Of a DNA stretch of 64,000 bases, positions 51,701 through 64,000 are shown piece after piece (positions within the stretch are counted from its first letter, which is position 1; each line of letters starts with the position of its first letter). Both the position numbers and the translations under genes were made by a program. The DNA comes from Datnioides undecimradiatus (Eukaryota; Chordata; Actinopteri; Lobotiformes; Datnioididae), in assembly GCA_008933995.1 (NCBI GenBank), contig WARS01000029.1, positions 15,747,131 through 15,811,130 of the forward strand, given 5' to 3'. Below the pieces are notes generated by a model. It was not told the DNA's origin, searched no databases, and was given only the letters and a program-made list of their open reading frames with translations.

Positions 51701-54700
51701 AAATTTAGATCCTACATGTGAGGAATACTGTCTCCACCAATACTGATATAATTTGCTTTGAAAATTTGAACACATGTTGAAAAGAAAAGAGAAAGCCATG
51801 TTGTTCAGCACAGTAGAAGAAGAAGAAGCAGTCAATTACCACCCACACACTGACTCCAGACTCATCAGTATGATCCTGTTTATATACTTCCCATGGGAAC
51901 CCAGGATCATAATTGCTTTCACTGCAAACCCCATCAGTCAGCCTCTAATAGTGCACCAGAGCCTCCAATGTGCCTTCCAATCCACAAACCTCTGACTGCA
52001 CCCCTTTTAGTTTAAGGTTGGAGAGTACAAACCTACAGGAAGAAAGACTTGGCAAGGTTTTAGAGGTCAGAGTGGAGCTATTTGTACTGAGCAAAAAAAA
52101 AGCCAGATTGTCATTGCTAACCATGGATTCAAAGGATAAGTCTAAGGTTATTCTGTATACATTGCTCTGTCAAGAAATCCAGTGAAAGGAACATGGCTTT
52201 GTCCTGAAGCACTCAATATTTGCAGAGTAAATTTACTGAATGTCACAATCCTTTGAGTGAGATTTATGCACGATATTGTGCCCTCAAAAACTGCCAAGTG
52301 GAACAGAAAAACTAGTGTCCATGGCATTTACATCATTTTCTGCCAACAGTTCCACAATATATTGCTTCAAATTTTATAAATGCAAACGTTAACACTGTGC
52401 AACTGTGCACCTGTAGGGATGATGCAAAATGATGGTTGTGCTGTTGTTGTTTTTATAATATAAAATGTCTGCCTTTCACACTTGTCCAGATATTAACAAA
52501 GAAAAGAAAGACACAGACGCGGGGACTATTCTCCACTGCAGATCTGGTGTTGTACATAGTATTTATGTCTGAAAGGTTAATGTGTGCATGCTGGCTTCAA
52601 AAAAACTGCAGTGGCCATGTTCATCATAATGAAGAAAACATGTCACCAGGTGCAGGCGTGCAGCTCATTCATTATTTTAACAGTTTTTTGGACATCAGAG
52701 AAGTGCAATAAGCTGTATTGAGTTTTGGTTACAGAGACAGTTCTTTTTTTTAGTATTGTTTGGCATTGGTTTCAGTGTTTTTATAAGGTTTTTTTTGACA
52801 ATCAGAAAAGTATCCAAGACTGTATTTGCCTACAGGGGCACAAATTATTTGGATGTTGTTTCTTATCAAAGTGTACAGAATTAGGTTCAGTTAATGATTC
52901 AGCTGGGAGCAGAGGTGGATTAAGTGGAACCTGTTGTGTGGTGTGAGGGTTTAATGATCAGTGCTGCTTTCTTTTCTTGGAGACCAATTAATTACACTGG
53001 AATCCTCCTGACAGTTGACATCTCATTAAGCTCCTCCTGGTGGCACACATTCAAGTCGCAATCCGAAACTTGCTCTGTTCTCAATTTGACGGAAATCGAG
53101 GCGAGATAATCAGGGCGCTTGTTTTCCTTTTTTTTTTTTTTTTTTCATCCAGTCATACTGACACAGAGAGAGTGAGGGGGATGGCTGCATCTCAGAAGAC
53201 GTAGCCTCGTTAACAGCACATGGGATCTTATAACAATGCAGGCACATTTACATTTTAACACCAGGTATAAATGCAAAGGTTGTGTGGATTGGATTTCATT
53301 ATCCAGACAACATATCCAGATACAGATCACATGTAAATACGAGATGTAAATGGGGCCTTAGGGTATGTAAGCATGGCTTCAAATTCAAGCTATGTAAAGT
53401 CACTGAGGATGACAAGGGATAAATAAATCTAATCTGTTTTGCCAGGGGTGCTTCTTTACTAAAATTTGCATATCCTGGGAATTCATCCATTAAGTAAGCT
53501 GTATGTTACCATACATAATCTAGAGTAGACATCTTAAATTGTACAAAAGAAAGGGAGGCAGTGTAGACTGGATGCATAACTGACTTTCTAATGGCACCTA
53601 TTTCACCAAGGCTGACTGCATTCAAGGCTGTCAGAGCACAGAAAGGTATTGCCCATAATAAGTAGGTACATCATAAACTGGCACAGGCACACAATCCACA
53701 TTCATGCTCTCACAGAGACTTTGTGATTAGCGCACATAAAGGCCAATGTAGATTGATTCTGCTGACAGTTCTTCAAAGGTCAACATCCCTAACTGGAATA
53801 GGCAAAACATCAGAGAGCAAGAGAAGATGAGGAGCCAAGCAGAAGAATGGAGCGGCTGTCTCTTTAGGTGTTCAAACTCAAATGTACGTGTGGATGTGTG
53901 TATTTGAAAGAGTCTATTCAGGTCTGCAACTCTAATTACTGTGCCTTGTCAAAGAAAAGAGATACACACTAAAGGAGGATGTCTCACAAAAGCTGCAGAC
54001 ATTGCAGAAGGCAGACAGGGAGAAATATAATGAACACTGAGTTTTCTTACCCTGTTATTCAAGATATCCCACATAAATGCAGTGCACTAAAACTCTGAAG
54101 TCTGATCGCACAGTTTATAGATTTGTGGGTTTCAACACAGCTTTTTGCTGTTTTCATATAGCCATTAAGCACTGAAAAGACTATGGGAAGAGCCAAATGT
54201 CTAGACGTTAACCCTCAGCAACATGAAGCAGCATGATCTTAGTAATTAATGTGTGCTGGGTGTTTTGCACCCTCTTAGCTGAGACATAGATGAGCACAGC
54301 CCACCACCCACTTTAGTGAAATCACAGCCCCATGCAAACGAGATGTGCACATAAGTTAATAAAAAGGCACATTAGATGCAGCTCTCCTCACATTTTTAAG
54401 CATCGCTGGTTCTGATGAGGGCATAAAATTTTTACGTGTCTGGACATTTGCATGGGGTTTTCTGCATGCATGCATGCACCAGCGCTGTGTATGTGTGTGC
54501 ACGTGTGCGCGTGTCAAAGCCAAGATTTCCACCAGCAGCAGCAGTAGACCTCACATGACCCTGAAGGGAGCAGTAACAGACCGTTCCACCCACTCCACAG
54601 ATCCTACAGCAGGTCTGCGCTGGTTAGTCATTCCCTGGCTCTGTCTGAGGGTGCAGCAGTAGCTGGAGAAGAGCTAGAAGCTCCCATGAGAGAGATGGGC

Positions 54701-57412
54701 AGAGTGACACTAAGCAGTATGAAAACGTCACAGAGTGGATTCATCATGAATCAGCCATCAGCCAGGAGGAGGTGGACGACCAGGAAAGACTGAATAATAA
54801 AGTGTCTGCACCATGAAAAAACTCCAAACTGAAGCAGCTGCCTCTCATTTCTTTTAAGAAATCTGTGGATGAATGTTTCTTTTTCATTGACTTTAAAGGA
54901 AACTGATGAGGATTACAACCTCCCAGAGGATCCCTGAACTTAGTCTGGCTAAGTCAAGAAAATGAGTGCAGAGAGCCTCAGTTGGATCAAACCTCTCTCT
55001 AAACCAACATCACTGTCAAACTCTCATGTCATTGATCTTTAAACACTGAGAGCTGAACTGTAACCAACACTCCTCTCGTGCCCAGTGCTACCTGAGCAAC
55101 ACAATGTCCTTTAAACTATGCTGTGGCTTACTGAGTATTGTTCTCACTGAGGGGAGACGCGACTTGGTCTAAATCATCTGTCTATGTGAATGAGTCTGTC
55201 TGTAACACTGTGCTGGGTCTGAATGATAGGGCACGGCATTCCAATAACACTGACTGTGGTGCTTATATGACCAGAAGATTACAGCAGCATGTCTTGAGTA
55301 GCTATTCTAGAGGAAATCCATCCTGTTTAAAGTGCTTTTGTCTTTAAATATTTCATGGTGGGCACATTAATTATGGATCAAGAAACGGAGTAAACTACAG
55401 AGAGAATTTAGAGATGGTACTACCACAGCAAAATCAGCTTTTGAGTGATTAATTGATATTATTATAGGCTTGCAGGGGGCAGTAATAAACTCTGAAGCTT
55501 TTGCTTGTTAACAGAAATTGCTACACAATTTCAATGATTACATTAAGAGATTGTTATTACCAAAAAACAACAGTGTAAAAATGAAATCTACACAATATAA
55601 CAGTAATCAGTGGGTTACCCAAAAAGAAAACAATGGGCATCAGACACGGCTATCAGGACATGATGTAGTACACATGTCCGAAGAGGATTTTCTAGTTCTG
55701 AAACCAGGCCAATACCCAAAGCTTCAAAAAGCCATTTTCACCGCTCAACCCTACATTTACATGCCAGTCTCTCTGCTTTACCTGGATGACAGCAGAATAC
55801 AGATTAGGTGCAGTTATATGTACAAAAGTGCCACAGCAATCAACATTCTTTTCCAAGGTTAGGTGCTCAACACACATGTCACAAACATGTCACATACAAA
55901 TATGTCCATGTGCACTTAGTGAATTCAAATGCAGGAGAGTAGGGGCACTAATGTCTTGTTACAGGAAAGCCACTGTGTGACTGTATCAGTGTATTTGTGT
56001 AGCATTTAATATATTTAATACACTGTCTGTGCAACATATTAAATATGCTTAAAGTGACTTTACTGCTCCTTCTTCTGCAGTTTATTTGACAAAGTGCCCA
56101 TGTGCAGCAGTCGCTCATATCTCCACGTCTGGCCTCCACATGCTCCTTCCAAAACCTGCCAGTAAAGCTGTTCACCCAAATCCCACTCACCTCCCCACAC
56201 AGGCACGAAAGGCACTGACATGAGCCTGATCCCTCACCCCAAGCACTGCCATTGTTTTTGTTGGAACACACAGCCAAGCTGAGGTTTAACCTTTGTCTCT
56301 GTGGTAGTGGGTGAATATTTTAGCCTTGCGGCAACCGACATTCCTTTCCTGCATCTTTAATGTCTATTGAAGTTGAAGAAATTTTGGGGTGTTACTTTTT
56401 AAATGAGCCAATTTGGCATTAAATTCGATGGCACAGGTCCTGTTTAATCACATAGATTGTAATACAAATTCTCTTCCTCCTGGTTTTTACATAAATTATA
56501 CATTATACTATAGTTTGTAAGCATTAATATTTCAATTTTTCAGAGCAAGAACCAGAGCAAGAACCAGTTGCAACCTTATACTCTTTGTGAAACTGCACAG
56601 GATGCAGAAAGAGAACGATTGTCTTCCAGCCCCACATGGTGCGTGTTTACCTTGCGATCCATGACACCTGTGTAGCCTTCAAGTGTTGATGTTGGAACTC
56701 TCTGTGGTCTATCTGGCTTTTTCGTAGTCTTGACAGGTCCATTTAAACGCTGGGATGATAACGACGATGCCGATGAGGATGATGATCTGTCTCCTGAGCT
56801 GCTATTGTACACCAACATAAAACTGGTAACCATGGTGACGATGATGATGCCACTAACCCCCTGGCACTGGAGAGACACATGAAAGACAGAAGTTCAAAAA
56901 GATCATAAAAACAACGTGGACCCAGTGCTCCTGGTTTAGAAAAGAAGCTTCAGGACAAGAGCTGCATTTCTGGTCAAGAATTCACTGCTAATTAAATGTC
57001 AGCGATCAAAGCAGCGGCAACACAATAATAACAGCTGCTCGGTCCTCGCGCAGGGCTGCAAATGAAAAGTCAGCTGTGCCACTCTCAACGTGTTCTGTCA
57101 ACATGTTTTAAAAGAGCGTTGCAAAAATAGCATTGGGCTGCTGAATTCAAACATGTTTCAAAATTATGTCCTCCTCTCCGTGCATTAAAAACAACATTTT
57201 TAGGAGTACTGCAAGCATAAATATATTTAAGCTATTGTAAGGACGGAAATAGAATACTACAAAGTGCGTTTAGGTCACGGCAGACTGTATAATGACACAG
57301 CTCAGCCTGTAAGTCACTTCTGAGCAGCAACAACACTGAAACCCCCCCACAAAGGAACATTACAATGATTTTTCCTGCAGGGCTCATTCATAATTACCAC
57401 TCTTATCTTCAT
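42768..57412 (-). CDS. st6galnac5: St6galnac5, alpha-2,6-sialyltransferase (GD1alpha synthase type)
   Basis: Golgi type II membrane enzyme; its mammalian counterpart transfers sialic acid from CMP-Neu5Ac to the GalNAc of GM1b to make GD1alpha. Five coding exons: 57398-57412 (MKIRV only), 56651-56866, 46134-46543, 44503-44610, 42768-43011. All phases join, giving 330 residues (human 336). The signal anchor is about residues 9-25, followed by a serine-rich stem. The L-sialylmotif begins CALVTSSG (about 86) and runs through CVIRMNDAP and DVGQRTSLRVVAHSS. The S-motif SNSWLSTGWFTMAIA is at 217-231, motif III PYHYYE at 258-263 and the VS motif HHRFITEK at 284-291. The pattern fits ST6GALNAC5 better than ST6GALNAC3. 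The 15-base first coding exon is the least certain part: it was chosen because it alone gave an ATG with a phase-0 donor and an MK start like human. Intron 2 is 10.1 kb. Confidence 0.92.
43012..46133 (-). other. st6galnac5: st6galnac5 introns 3 and 4
   Basis: Two introns of about 1.5 kb each (44611-46133 and 43012-44502), separated by the 108-bp S-motif exon. Intron 4 begins with a purine-rich GA tract at about 43018-43200. No other feature seen. Confidence 0.6.
47565..47588. repeat. GT microsatellite
   Basis: Uninterrupted GT dinucleotides, with scattered GT-rich tracts continuing at about 47690-47765. Confidence 0.85.
49115..50230. repeat. teleost interspersed repeat, two separated parts
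   Basis: The left part (49115-49245) has the CACCTGTG, CCTGATTAGTTTCACCTGTCC and TTAGTCTGGG pattern. The right part (about 50020-50225) has CAGTTTGTCTTTGTACTTTT, TCAAGCATTCCTGCC, CCTGGACC and ends near AATAAATCA. Together they resemble a common fish retroelement-derived repeat split by unrelated sequence. The family is not named because no library comparison was possible. Confidence 0.35.
53225..53380. repeat. MITE-like repeat fragment
   Basis: One side carries ACATTTACATTTTAACACCAGG and the other CATGTAAATACGAGATGTAAATGGGGCC, resembling a teleost repeat with a CATTTACACCTGGTATTAA signature. Non-coding; boundaries approximate; recognised from memory. Confidence 0.3.
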
Positions 57413-57720
57413 TTTCATTTCCCCTCGTTTCCAGCGGTACATCGAGCCTTCATCCTATCGGGGCCAAAGCTCTCTCACAGAGCGTCGGGAGTCTTCAGCA
57501 TGCAACACTTGAGCGGCAGCACCACCGGGATCAGCGCGCAGCGAAGGAAAAACGACGCTCCACTACTCTTTTCCCATGCTCTCCTCTTCAGGGACGCCCT
57601 CACTCAAAACTGCGCTCCGCATGGTCCTAAACAACTCGTGTTCCCCTGTTTACCTCAGTTCCAGGGTTCACTGGGGGTTCACGAAATGGTAATTATCCAT
57701 ATAATGTTATGATAATTAAC
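57413..57720 (-). promoter_or_regulatory. st6galnac5: st6galnac5 5' UTR / promoter region
   Basis: Sequence upstream of the inferred start is CpG-richer than the 6 kb beyond it (for example 57480-57630), as expected for a vertebrate first exon and promoter. No TATA box was recognised and the start site is unknown. Confidence 0.35.
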
Positions 57721-60234
57721 AATTCGCTCTACCACTCTTAGACTATAATAAGATAGCTCTGTGCTTCTCGAAAGTGTATTTATAGTTACATTAATAAAAA
57801 TCTGTATGTATCTGTGTCTGTGTATCTAATGAAATTAGTTTACCATAATATTCTCTCACAGTTTTGGCACAGTTATATCATTATTTTGTGTGAGAACATT
57901 GTGAGAAACAGCTCGTTTTCTCACATACATGCATTTTTTAGTGCTTTCTTACAGAATCACAATCATTTTTAAGTGGCCCAGTGATGCATTCAGTCTAAAC
58001 GATCAAAATGGGTAAGATTTTTTATTTTTAGTGGCATGTATTATTCTCAGTTGTGTTAAGAGCTGTGAGAAAATCAGCTAAAGAGTCACAACCACTTCTT
58101 GCTTTTTGAATGCTTTTTGAAGAAAAACTCCAATATTCCACAAAAATGGTTGTTCTGAAAGAAACATAACCACTCACAATAAATAGCCTTTATGGTGTAG
58201 AAATCACTACTCTGATTTAACTTGTGACCCCCCTGGTGTGGGAACCTTGGACCTTAAGCAAAAAGTTATCTTTATCATCAAAACTGTAGATTATATTATA
58301 GCCCCATAGTCAATTTGCTTTGTGTTGGTATCATATCACATGATTTATTGATTACATGTTATTTATTTAAACTATTAAATTTTGCTTTTTTTAGCCAATG
58401 ATTCCTCCCACTATCCTACTTCAATACGGCTAATTGTGAGATAAATAAAAATGATCTGTTATCTTATTGCATGATATTGTATTATATTATACATCACATT
58501 GCACTGAAATATGTTGTGTTATCTTATGTTATCCTGTATCACATCTTTATCTACCAATCACTGTATCTGGCTTTCAGATAAAAGGTAATTAGTTTACAAA
58601 GGCAGATGTTTAAACTTAGCATCTGATCTGACCGGGATGTTTTGTGTTGTTTTTGAGATGAATTACTTATAAATTCTTGCAAAGCTAACAGATACATCTC
58701 AGAGTGAGGAGTGAGATTTTGTGAGGAATGACTAGAACAACACATTAGCGAATGAACATGATGATGCTGGCTCAGAGGGTGCCTATAAAAAGACTCATTC
58801 TCCATTTCCCAGCTCCATCTGAGTAGATTACAGCCTCCAGCAAATCTGCCTCCCATGAGGAGCTTTAGTTGCTCAGGTTGCTGTGACAAATGAGAAAAAT
58901 CATTTGCTGTCTTTAAATGGGATGTCCCAAATCTGACATAGAACAGTGGCACACTCAAGTTAGTCGGTGTGTTCTGTATCATCACCAGCATCCTTTGAAG
59001 AACAATAGTAATCTTAACTTTCAGTAGGATTCAGTAAAATGTAAAGCACTTCATGACACAGTCCTACTATTCAGAAAACATTAAGTGCTACTGTAACAGT
59101 ATTATGCAAACTGTGCAGCACAGCACTTCATCTGACCTACAAAAGGCTGTCACTCAAGACATTTTAACTTGTGTTGACATTTAAAAGAAAATATTGTCAG
59201 CCAATGAATCACTGCTACCAAAATGAAAATTTCATTTTATCTCTGCACAAGTGAAGAGACCTGAAACACTCTGTCAGTATTAGAGACTCCATTGAAATTG
59301 TGTTTCTGTATTTAATTTCTTATTATTGAAGGTGTCTTCAGGTTCTTCAGACAGCAAAGGTAAAATACTAGAGTAATTTCACCTCTCACATCTGATAGCT
59401 GTAGTTAATCATAAGCAGTATTCATTGCTCCCAGCAGAAACACATGCTGATGATAACGCCTGATGTCTCAATGAAGATCAGAAATCTTCTGTTGGATTGA
59501 AAAATGGGGAGCAAGGTGAGGGAAAAAATGCACAAAACAACTTTACTCCAGTCACAGATATACAATGATCTGTGCTAACTTGTGTTATCATGCAAGGATG
59601 AACTTGTTAATGAAATCTGGAAAACTGAAGATGTGAAGACACAATGGGCTAACTGATTAAACATGAAGAGGGGTCTCAAAAAGGCAGCGCTTTGTCAGAA
59701 GACACGAAACATTAGTAAACCAGTGATCAGGTGAACAAACATAGCAGGGGCTCATGTAAAACAGAAAACATAAATGTTGTTTTATGTTATCTAAGTTCTT
59801 TTTAATGAAAACTATGAATATCTGCCTAATAAAAGGAGGAGGTACTTAAAAATACAATATAACACTCACACTGAACATTGGCAGAGTTACATCAAACAGG
59901 TAAAATTGAAAACACAAGTACAATTGACTCTATCCACTCTAACAATCAACACAGAAAAATAGAAAACAAAATTGCAATTGACTGTTAAACTGTGTTCTTT
60001 GTTATCTACCTGTCCACCAAATGCAAATGACAGTTAATTCCAGATCTGCCACTCACCTCATTACTCTCACCTGAGCTTCCCCACCTCTCCCCCACCTGCA
60101 CCTCATTACCTCAACAGACCTACAACAAAGATACCAGCCCCTTTGCACCATCAGTTGTCAAACTGTTGTCGTCCCTCTGTTGCCGTGTTCACTTGCTTTC
60201 AAACCACCTTTTGCCTGACTGCTTGCCTGCCTGT

Positions 60235-60285
<51 letters not shown>

Positions 60286-63200
60286 TGCCTATAAACTTTT
60301 TTGCATCTTCAATCAGTCTTTAAATCATTGAACCATCCCAATCTGCCTCAACTCTCTGCATCTGGGCCATTCTCTTGCTGACAAGAATTCAATTTTTCAT
60401 CTTGCTTTAAGACAGGCCAACTGCTGGATTTGCTCCAAAGTTTGGGAGTCCTGTGCAGAATGTTTTGATCACCTTTGGTCTTTAATTTTGCCTTTCTAAC
60501 AGATAAAACTATTGACTACTGATCCAAGCTTCTGAGAAAAACAGCTCTGAAAAAGAAGCTATTAAAGAGCCAGGCAATTTGTTGGTTTGACAGCAATCAA
60601 TACAGTTTTGAATTCAATCTTACATATAAATGGATGTTTTAAACTCAGTCCTACATATGAATGGAAACTGGTGTTGCTAAAATGTAGTGACATATCTTTG
60701 AGCTCTTGTTACATTAAATGGCAGCTTTAATAGTTCTACTCTTGTAGAATAGCTGAGCAACCGATGAATAAAGGCTGATACCTAATGACTCACTGCACTG
60801 TTTATATCTGTTATGGTATCATACATCTTCATATATAACAATGATAATGGAAACTTGGTGTATATTGATAATTTCGTACGGATACAGCACATAACATTCT
60901 CATTTTATCCTTCATCACTTTTATTTGATACCATACGGACATAACATTTGTAGAATAATTTTATTCACCAAATGATTTGTATTGCTGAGGAGCAGTGCCT
61001 TGTAATGCACCTCGTCATTTGGAATTCAGAATATTAGGGTAGTTGACAGTCTGTGTATTTGATTAGAGGTGTCCCTGAGGTCTCAAATGCATCTCAAAAC
61101 ACAACTCCAGGGGACACACACATATACACACACTGGCAAGCCAAATGTCTGTGGAAAACAATCTTTTTTAATTACCTCGATCCTCCTTTCCAGTAAGGCA
61201 CCAGACAGCTGTCTGCCTATGCCGAGCCAAATACAGTACAAGTATGAAATAATCTACCCTGTTTGCTGCTGTTTGCTGCGCCAAAAGCTGTTTGTTTTAC
61301 TCAGTGTAATGTCCCAAACTTGAAGAGTAGATGCCTTTGGGTGTTAGTAAAGAAACAAAACTAACACTAAAAGCCAAGGGACTATGAGCACATTTCAAAA
61401 GCTGTTCATGTTTAATTGCAACAATATAGGTTATACCATGTGGCAGTAAATTACAAGAGTGGACTGGTTCAGTTTTGTTTTGGCACACAAAATAAAGTTT
61501 TATGATGTGCTTAATCTTTATGTGATTTTTATGTGATTCAGTTTATGTCAGAAAATGTACATTGATAATGTTTTCAGCAATATGAGTTTGTAAGGTAGGA
61601 ATATCCCGAAACAGCAATTAGATGGTTTTATGGTTCTTCTACCGTAAAAATAAATATGTATTTTAACAGACTGTTACTATAAGAAGCAGAGAGCATAACT
61701 CTAAATCTAATATAAGTCTCTGACACACTCGCAGAAAACAAAGACAGTGTGGTGAAATGTTATTGTATTCTCTAGTCCAGACAAATACTGCACACTTTAG
61801 CTGTGACATAAGTTTAAAAAGAGAGAATCGGGAGATAGATATAAGCTTTATGTCCTGCATTTTAGTCCCAAGAGCTGAAACATCTTCATTCTCCTTGCAA
61901 ATTGTCTCTGCTTACAGACAGATCACTGACTCATCTGCTGGCGGCCCCACCAATCATAGATGCAATTTCCTGTTACCCAATGTGCAATATGTGCTTCTCT
62001 GAATTGTTGTGTTTATCCAGTTGATTGAGACTTCCAATCACCCCCTGCAACCTGTATCTCTGTTGGTCTTTTATGCAGTGATGCTACTGTTGTACAAACC
62101 TAACCCTTTACAGATTCACTTCCTTTATGGTGGGACTTTATGGTAGGAATTTCAATTTTAAGGAGCCAACAGGGTTGATTGCAACTGCAGCAATTGCAAG
62201 AACTGAATGACTGGGTCTATGGGTGTTGCAAGCATTTGATTACCTTTGATTATTAAAAAAAACAAAAAACAACCAGCAAACAGGCAACTGCCAGAGAGGA
62301 GTAAATTACCATTACCTTTTGTTTCAGAAAGGGTGGAAAAGGCTGCAAACCAAACCAGTACAAAATGTGACTCTTTCTGTTATACATTCTTTCTGTTATG
62401 TAACTAACAAGCTGTTGGCATCCATCATTTTCACTGAATGACAAGCAGATGGGCTGACCACTTTGTAATATACAGTTATTCTTAGAATACAATCCAGCTG
62501 TGACATGCCTTTGCTCTTGTTCATTCCTTGCAGGTTTCCTTGCTGCACTTGAGCTTATACTTCACTTGACCTTATAAAATAGGATAACTTGCTGTATCCA
62601 GCCCTGTTTAGTAGAGAGATTGGGATTAGTTGAGAAAGAAACACAGATAAATAGATAACAAGTTCCCCAACTCAATCATTCTCCTAAACTTATATATTAT
62701 TGCATATATGAAAACACAATACACAAAAATTATTCGCTTCTAATAATCCACACAACAGCACACAGTACGTTACCAAGTGAGCTATAAAAATCCAGGGTCC
62801 ATCTGGCTCTGGTATCCATCTATTTATAGCATCAAAACCCAACTGCATCAGACATCGATAAAGAGAAGAGTAAAAGATATATTGCATTACAAATTCCCTG
62901 AAAAAACACACAAGCCTGCAAAACAATCCTTTACATTTCTGTCAACCATACTAATACCATCTTTTAATTGTTTAACATTTATTTTATTGCACTTGGCAGT
63001 AATGGGATCCTGATTCACCTTGCGTAGTACTGGCACTGATCCTGCCACAGCAACATATGATCTGTCCCAGGGGAAGTCATCCCTTCAAATGACTGGCCTT
63101 TGGCAACCTGAGCTCTCATTATGAACATCCACAGAGCACTGAAGAGAGACATTCAACTTTCAGATGTCAATGTGTAATACCTTTTCTAATCTATCCTTAA

Positions 63201-64000
63201 AGTGAATGCATCAAATATTAATCTTTTAAATATTCTAGCATTAAAAAGGGATAATGTTTGGCAATGTGTAATTATTATCATCCAGGTTGAAACCCTTAGG
63301 CTGCCACTGTCACTGTAAAACATGTTTCTTTCCTGAGCCTACTTTGTTAATCCTGTATGAAAATCTCACCCTGAGGCTCTTGAATCTCCCAGTAACTGTA
63401 TGTGATTTCCAGTCTCTGCTGCCACTTCCTGGTCATAGCAATTACAGTAGCCTCTCAAAACCCACAATAGCATGTGTCTCTGTGTGAGTGCAAATATGGG
63501 GAGCTTCTTGAGTAAATCTGTTTTTAAGGACTCAACTCTTTTACTCTATTTCAAATCAATTATGTTGCAATTTTTCACTGTACTACATTTATCTACACTT
63601 ATTTTGCAGATCAATATTTTAACTGCAAACCATATAGTTAATCAAATATGATGTACTACTTGAGTTATTCTACAACTAATCATATACTTCATCTGTAAAA
63701 GTTAAAGAGTTTTTACTTGTTTTGCCTAATTAGACTCATCTTAAGAGGACCATATTTAAGAACTGAACTTAGCTGGTATCTTTCTGACTGGCCCTCTGTT
63801 AGGTTTCATGTACCTGTTTGGGTAAGAGAAGTTACACATTTATCATTATTATTTCTTGTAGTGTGGTGCCCTTAAATGTGTTTTCAGCAAAGCTCAACAA
63901 GAGAAAATCGCAATGTCACAGAAAGCCCAGCTGAGGTCAGTGTTTCTCCATTGGACGCCTCAGTGTGGCTCGAGAGGACACCTAAAATACTGACTGCATT
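57721..64000. other. upstream flank of st6galnac5, no gene seen
   Basis: AT-rich non-coding DNA to the window edge. It contains the repeat at about 60058-60390 with its GT microsatellite. A 146-codon minus-strand frame at 58551-58991 and other short frames show no recognisable domain or splice context. Confidence 0.5.
60058..60390. repeat. teleost interspersed repeat with a GT microsatellite
   Basis: CACCTCATTACTCTCACCTG and CCACCTGCACCTCATTACC at the left, GCCTGACTGCTTGCCTGCCTG, a (GT)n tract at 60232-60284, then CTCTGCATCTGGGCC and a final TCTTGCTGACA. This order resembles a common fish retroelement-derived repeat. The family is unnamed and the limits approximate. Confidence 0.4.

Larger units (their letters stand above)
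46544..56650 (-). other. st6galnac5: st6galnac5 intron 2 (10.1 kb)
   Basis: A large AT-rich intron with no hidden exon that I can support. Contents: (GT)n at about 47565-47588 with a GT-rich tail to about 47765, interspersed repeats at 49115-50230 and 53225-53380, a T run at about 53130-53146, and a GCATGCAT run at about 54465-54476. Confidence 0.6.

Noticed and set aside
57365..57712. A 115-codon plus-strand open frame
   Set aside because: It overlaps the CpG-rich start region of st6galnac5 on the opposite strand and resembles nothing known.
58551..58991. A 146-codon minus-strand open frame
   Set aside because: No family resemblance and no exon context; likely chance.

Overview
This window is nuclear DNA from a ray-finned (teleost) fish, most likely a percomorph. 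It holds compact spliced vertebrate genes with GT-AG introns, AT-rich non-coding DNA, long CA/GT microsatellites and teleost-type interspersed repeats. All names rest on reading the translations and on recalled vertebrate protein families; no database search was run.

Five protein-coding genes could be assembled exon by exon. On the plus strand, elovl1 (very-long-chain fatty acid elongase) has a probable non-coding first exon near 2.4-2.8 kb and seven coding exons at 6338-8568. Convergent to it on the minus strand is zfyve9/SARA (FYVE-domain endosomal Smad anchor, 16 coding exons, 19360 down to 10174). It is followed on the same strand by btf3l4 (NAC-beta-like, 22250 to 20083) and ptgfr (prostaglandin F receptor, 26465 to 24164). 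Far downstream, also on the minus strand, is st6galnac5 (GD1alpha-type sialyltransferase, five coding exons, 57412 to 42768, with a 10-kb intron). The human counterparts all lie on the short arm of chromosome 1, and BTF3L4-ZFYVE9 are also neighbours in human, so the block looks like conserved, compacted synteny.

Region by region: 1-2.1 kb is non-coding with a possible last exon of an upstream gene at the very start. 2.1-9 kb is elovl1. 9-10 kb is a short convergent spacer. 10-27 kb is the zfyve9, btf3l4, ptgfr tandem. 28.8-30.45 kb is a piggyBac-type DNA transposon with a TTAA duplication and a gutted transposase. 30.5-42.7 kb is gene-poor and contains a decayed DDE transposase (jerky/pogo-like) at about 34.9-35.5 kb and a teleost repeat at 39.8-40.0 kb. 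42.8-57.4 kb is st6galnac5, and 57.5-64 kb is its upstream flank with one repeat and a GT microsatellite.

The genes do not form one pathway. elovl1 makes very-long-chain acyl-CoAs in the ER, st6galnac5 makes alpha-series gangliosides in the Golgi, zfyve9 sits on early endosomes, ptgfr is a plasma-membrane receptor and btf3l4 is NAC-like. The most notable biological point is that the zfyve9 coding frame passes almost directly from the FYVE domain to the RVWF PP1-docking motif, apparently without the Smad-binding segment that gives SARA its name.
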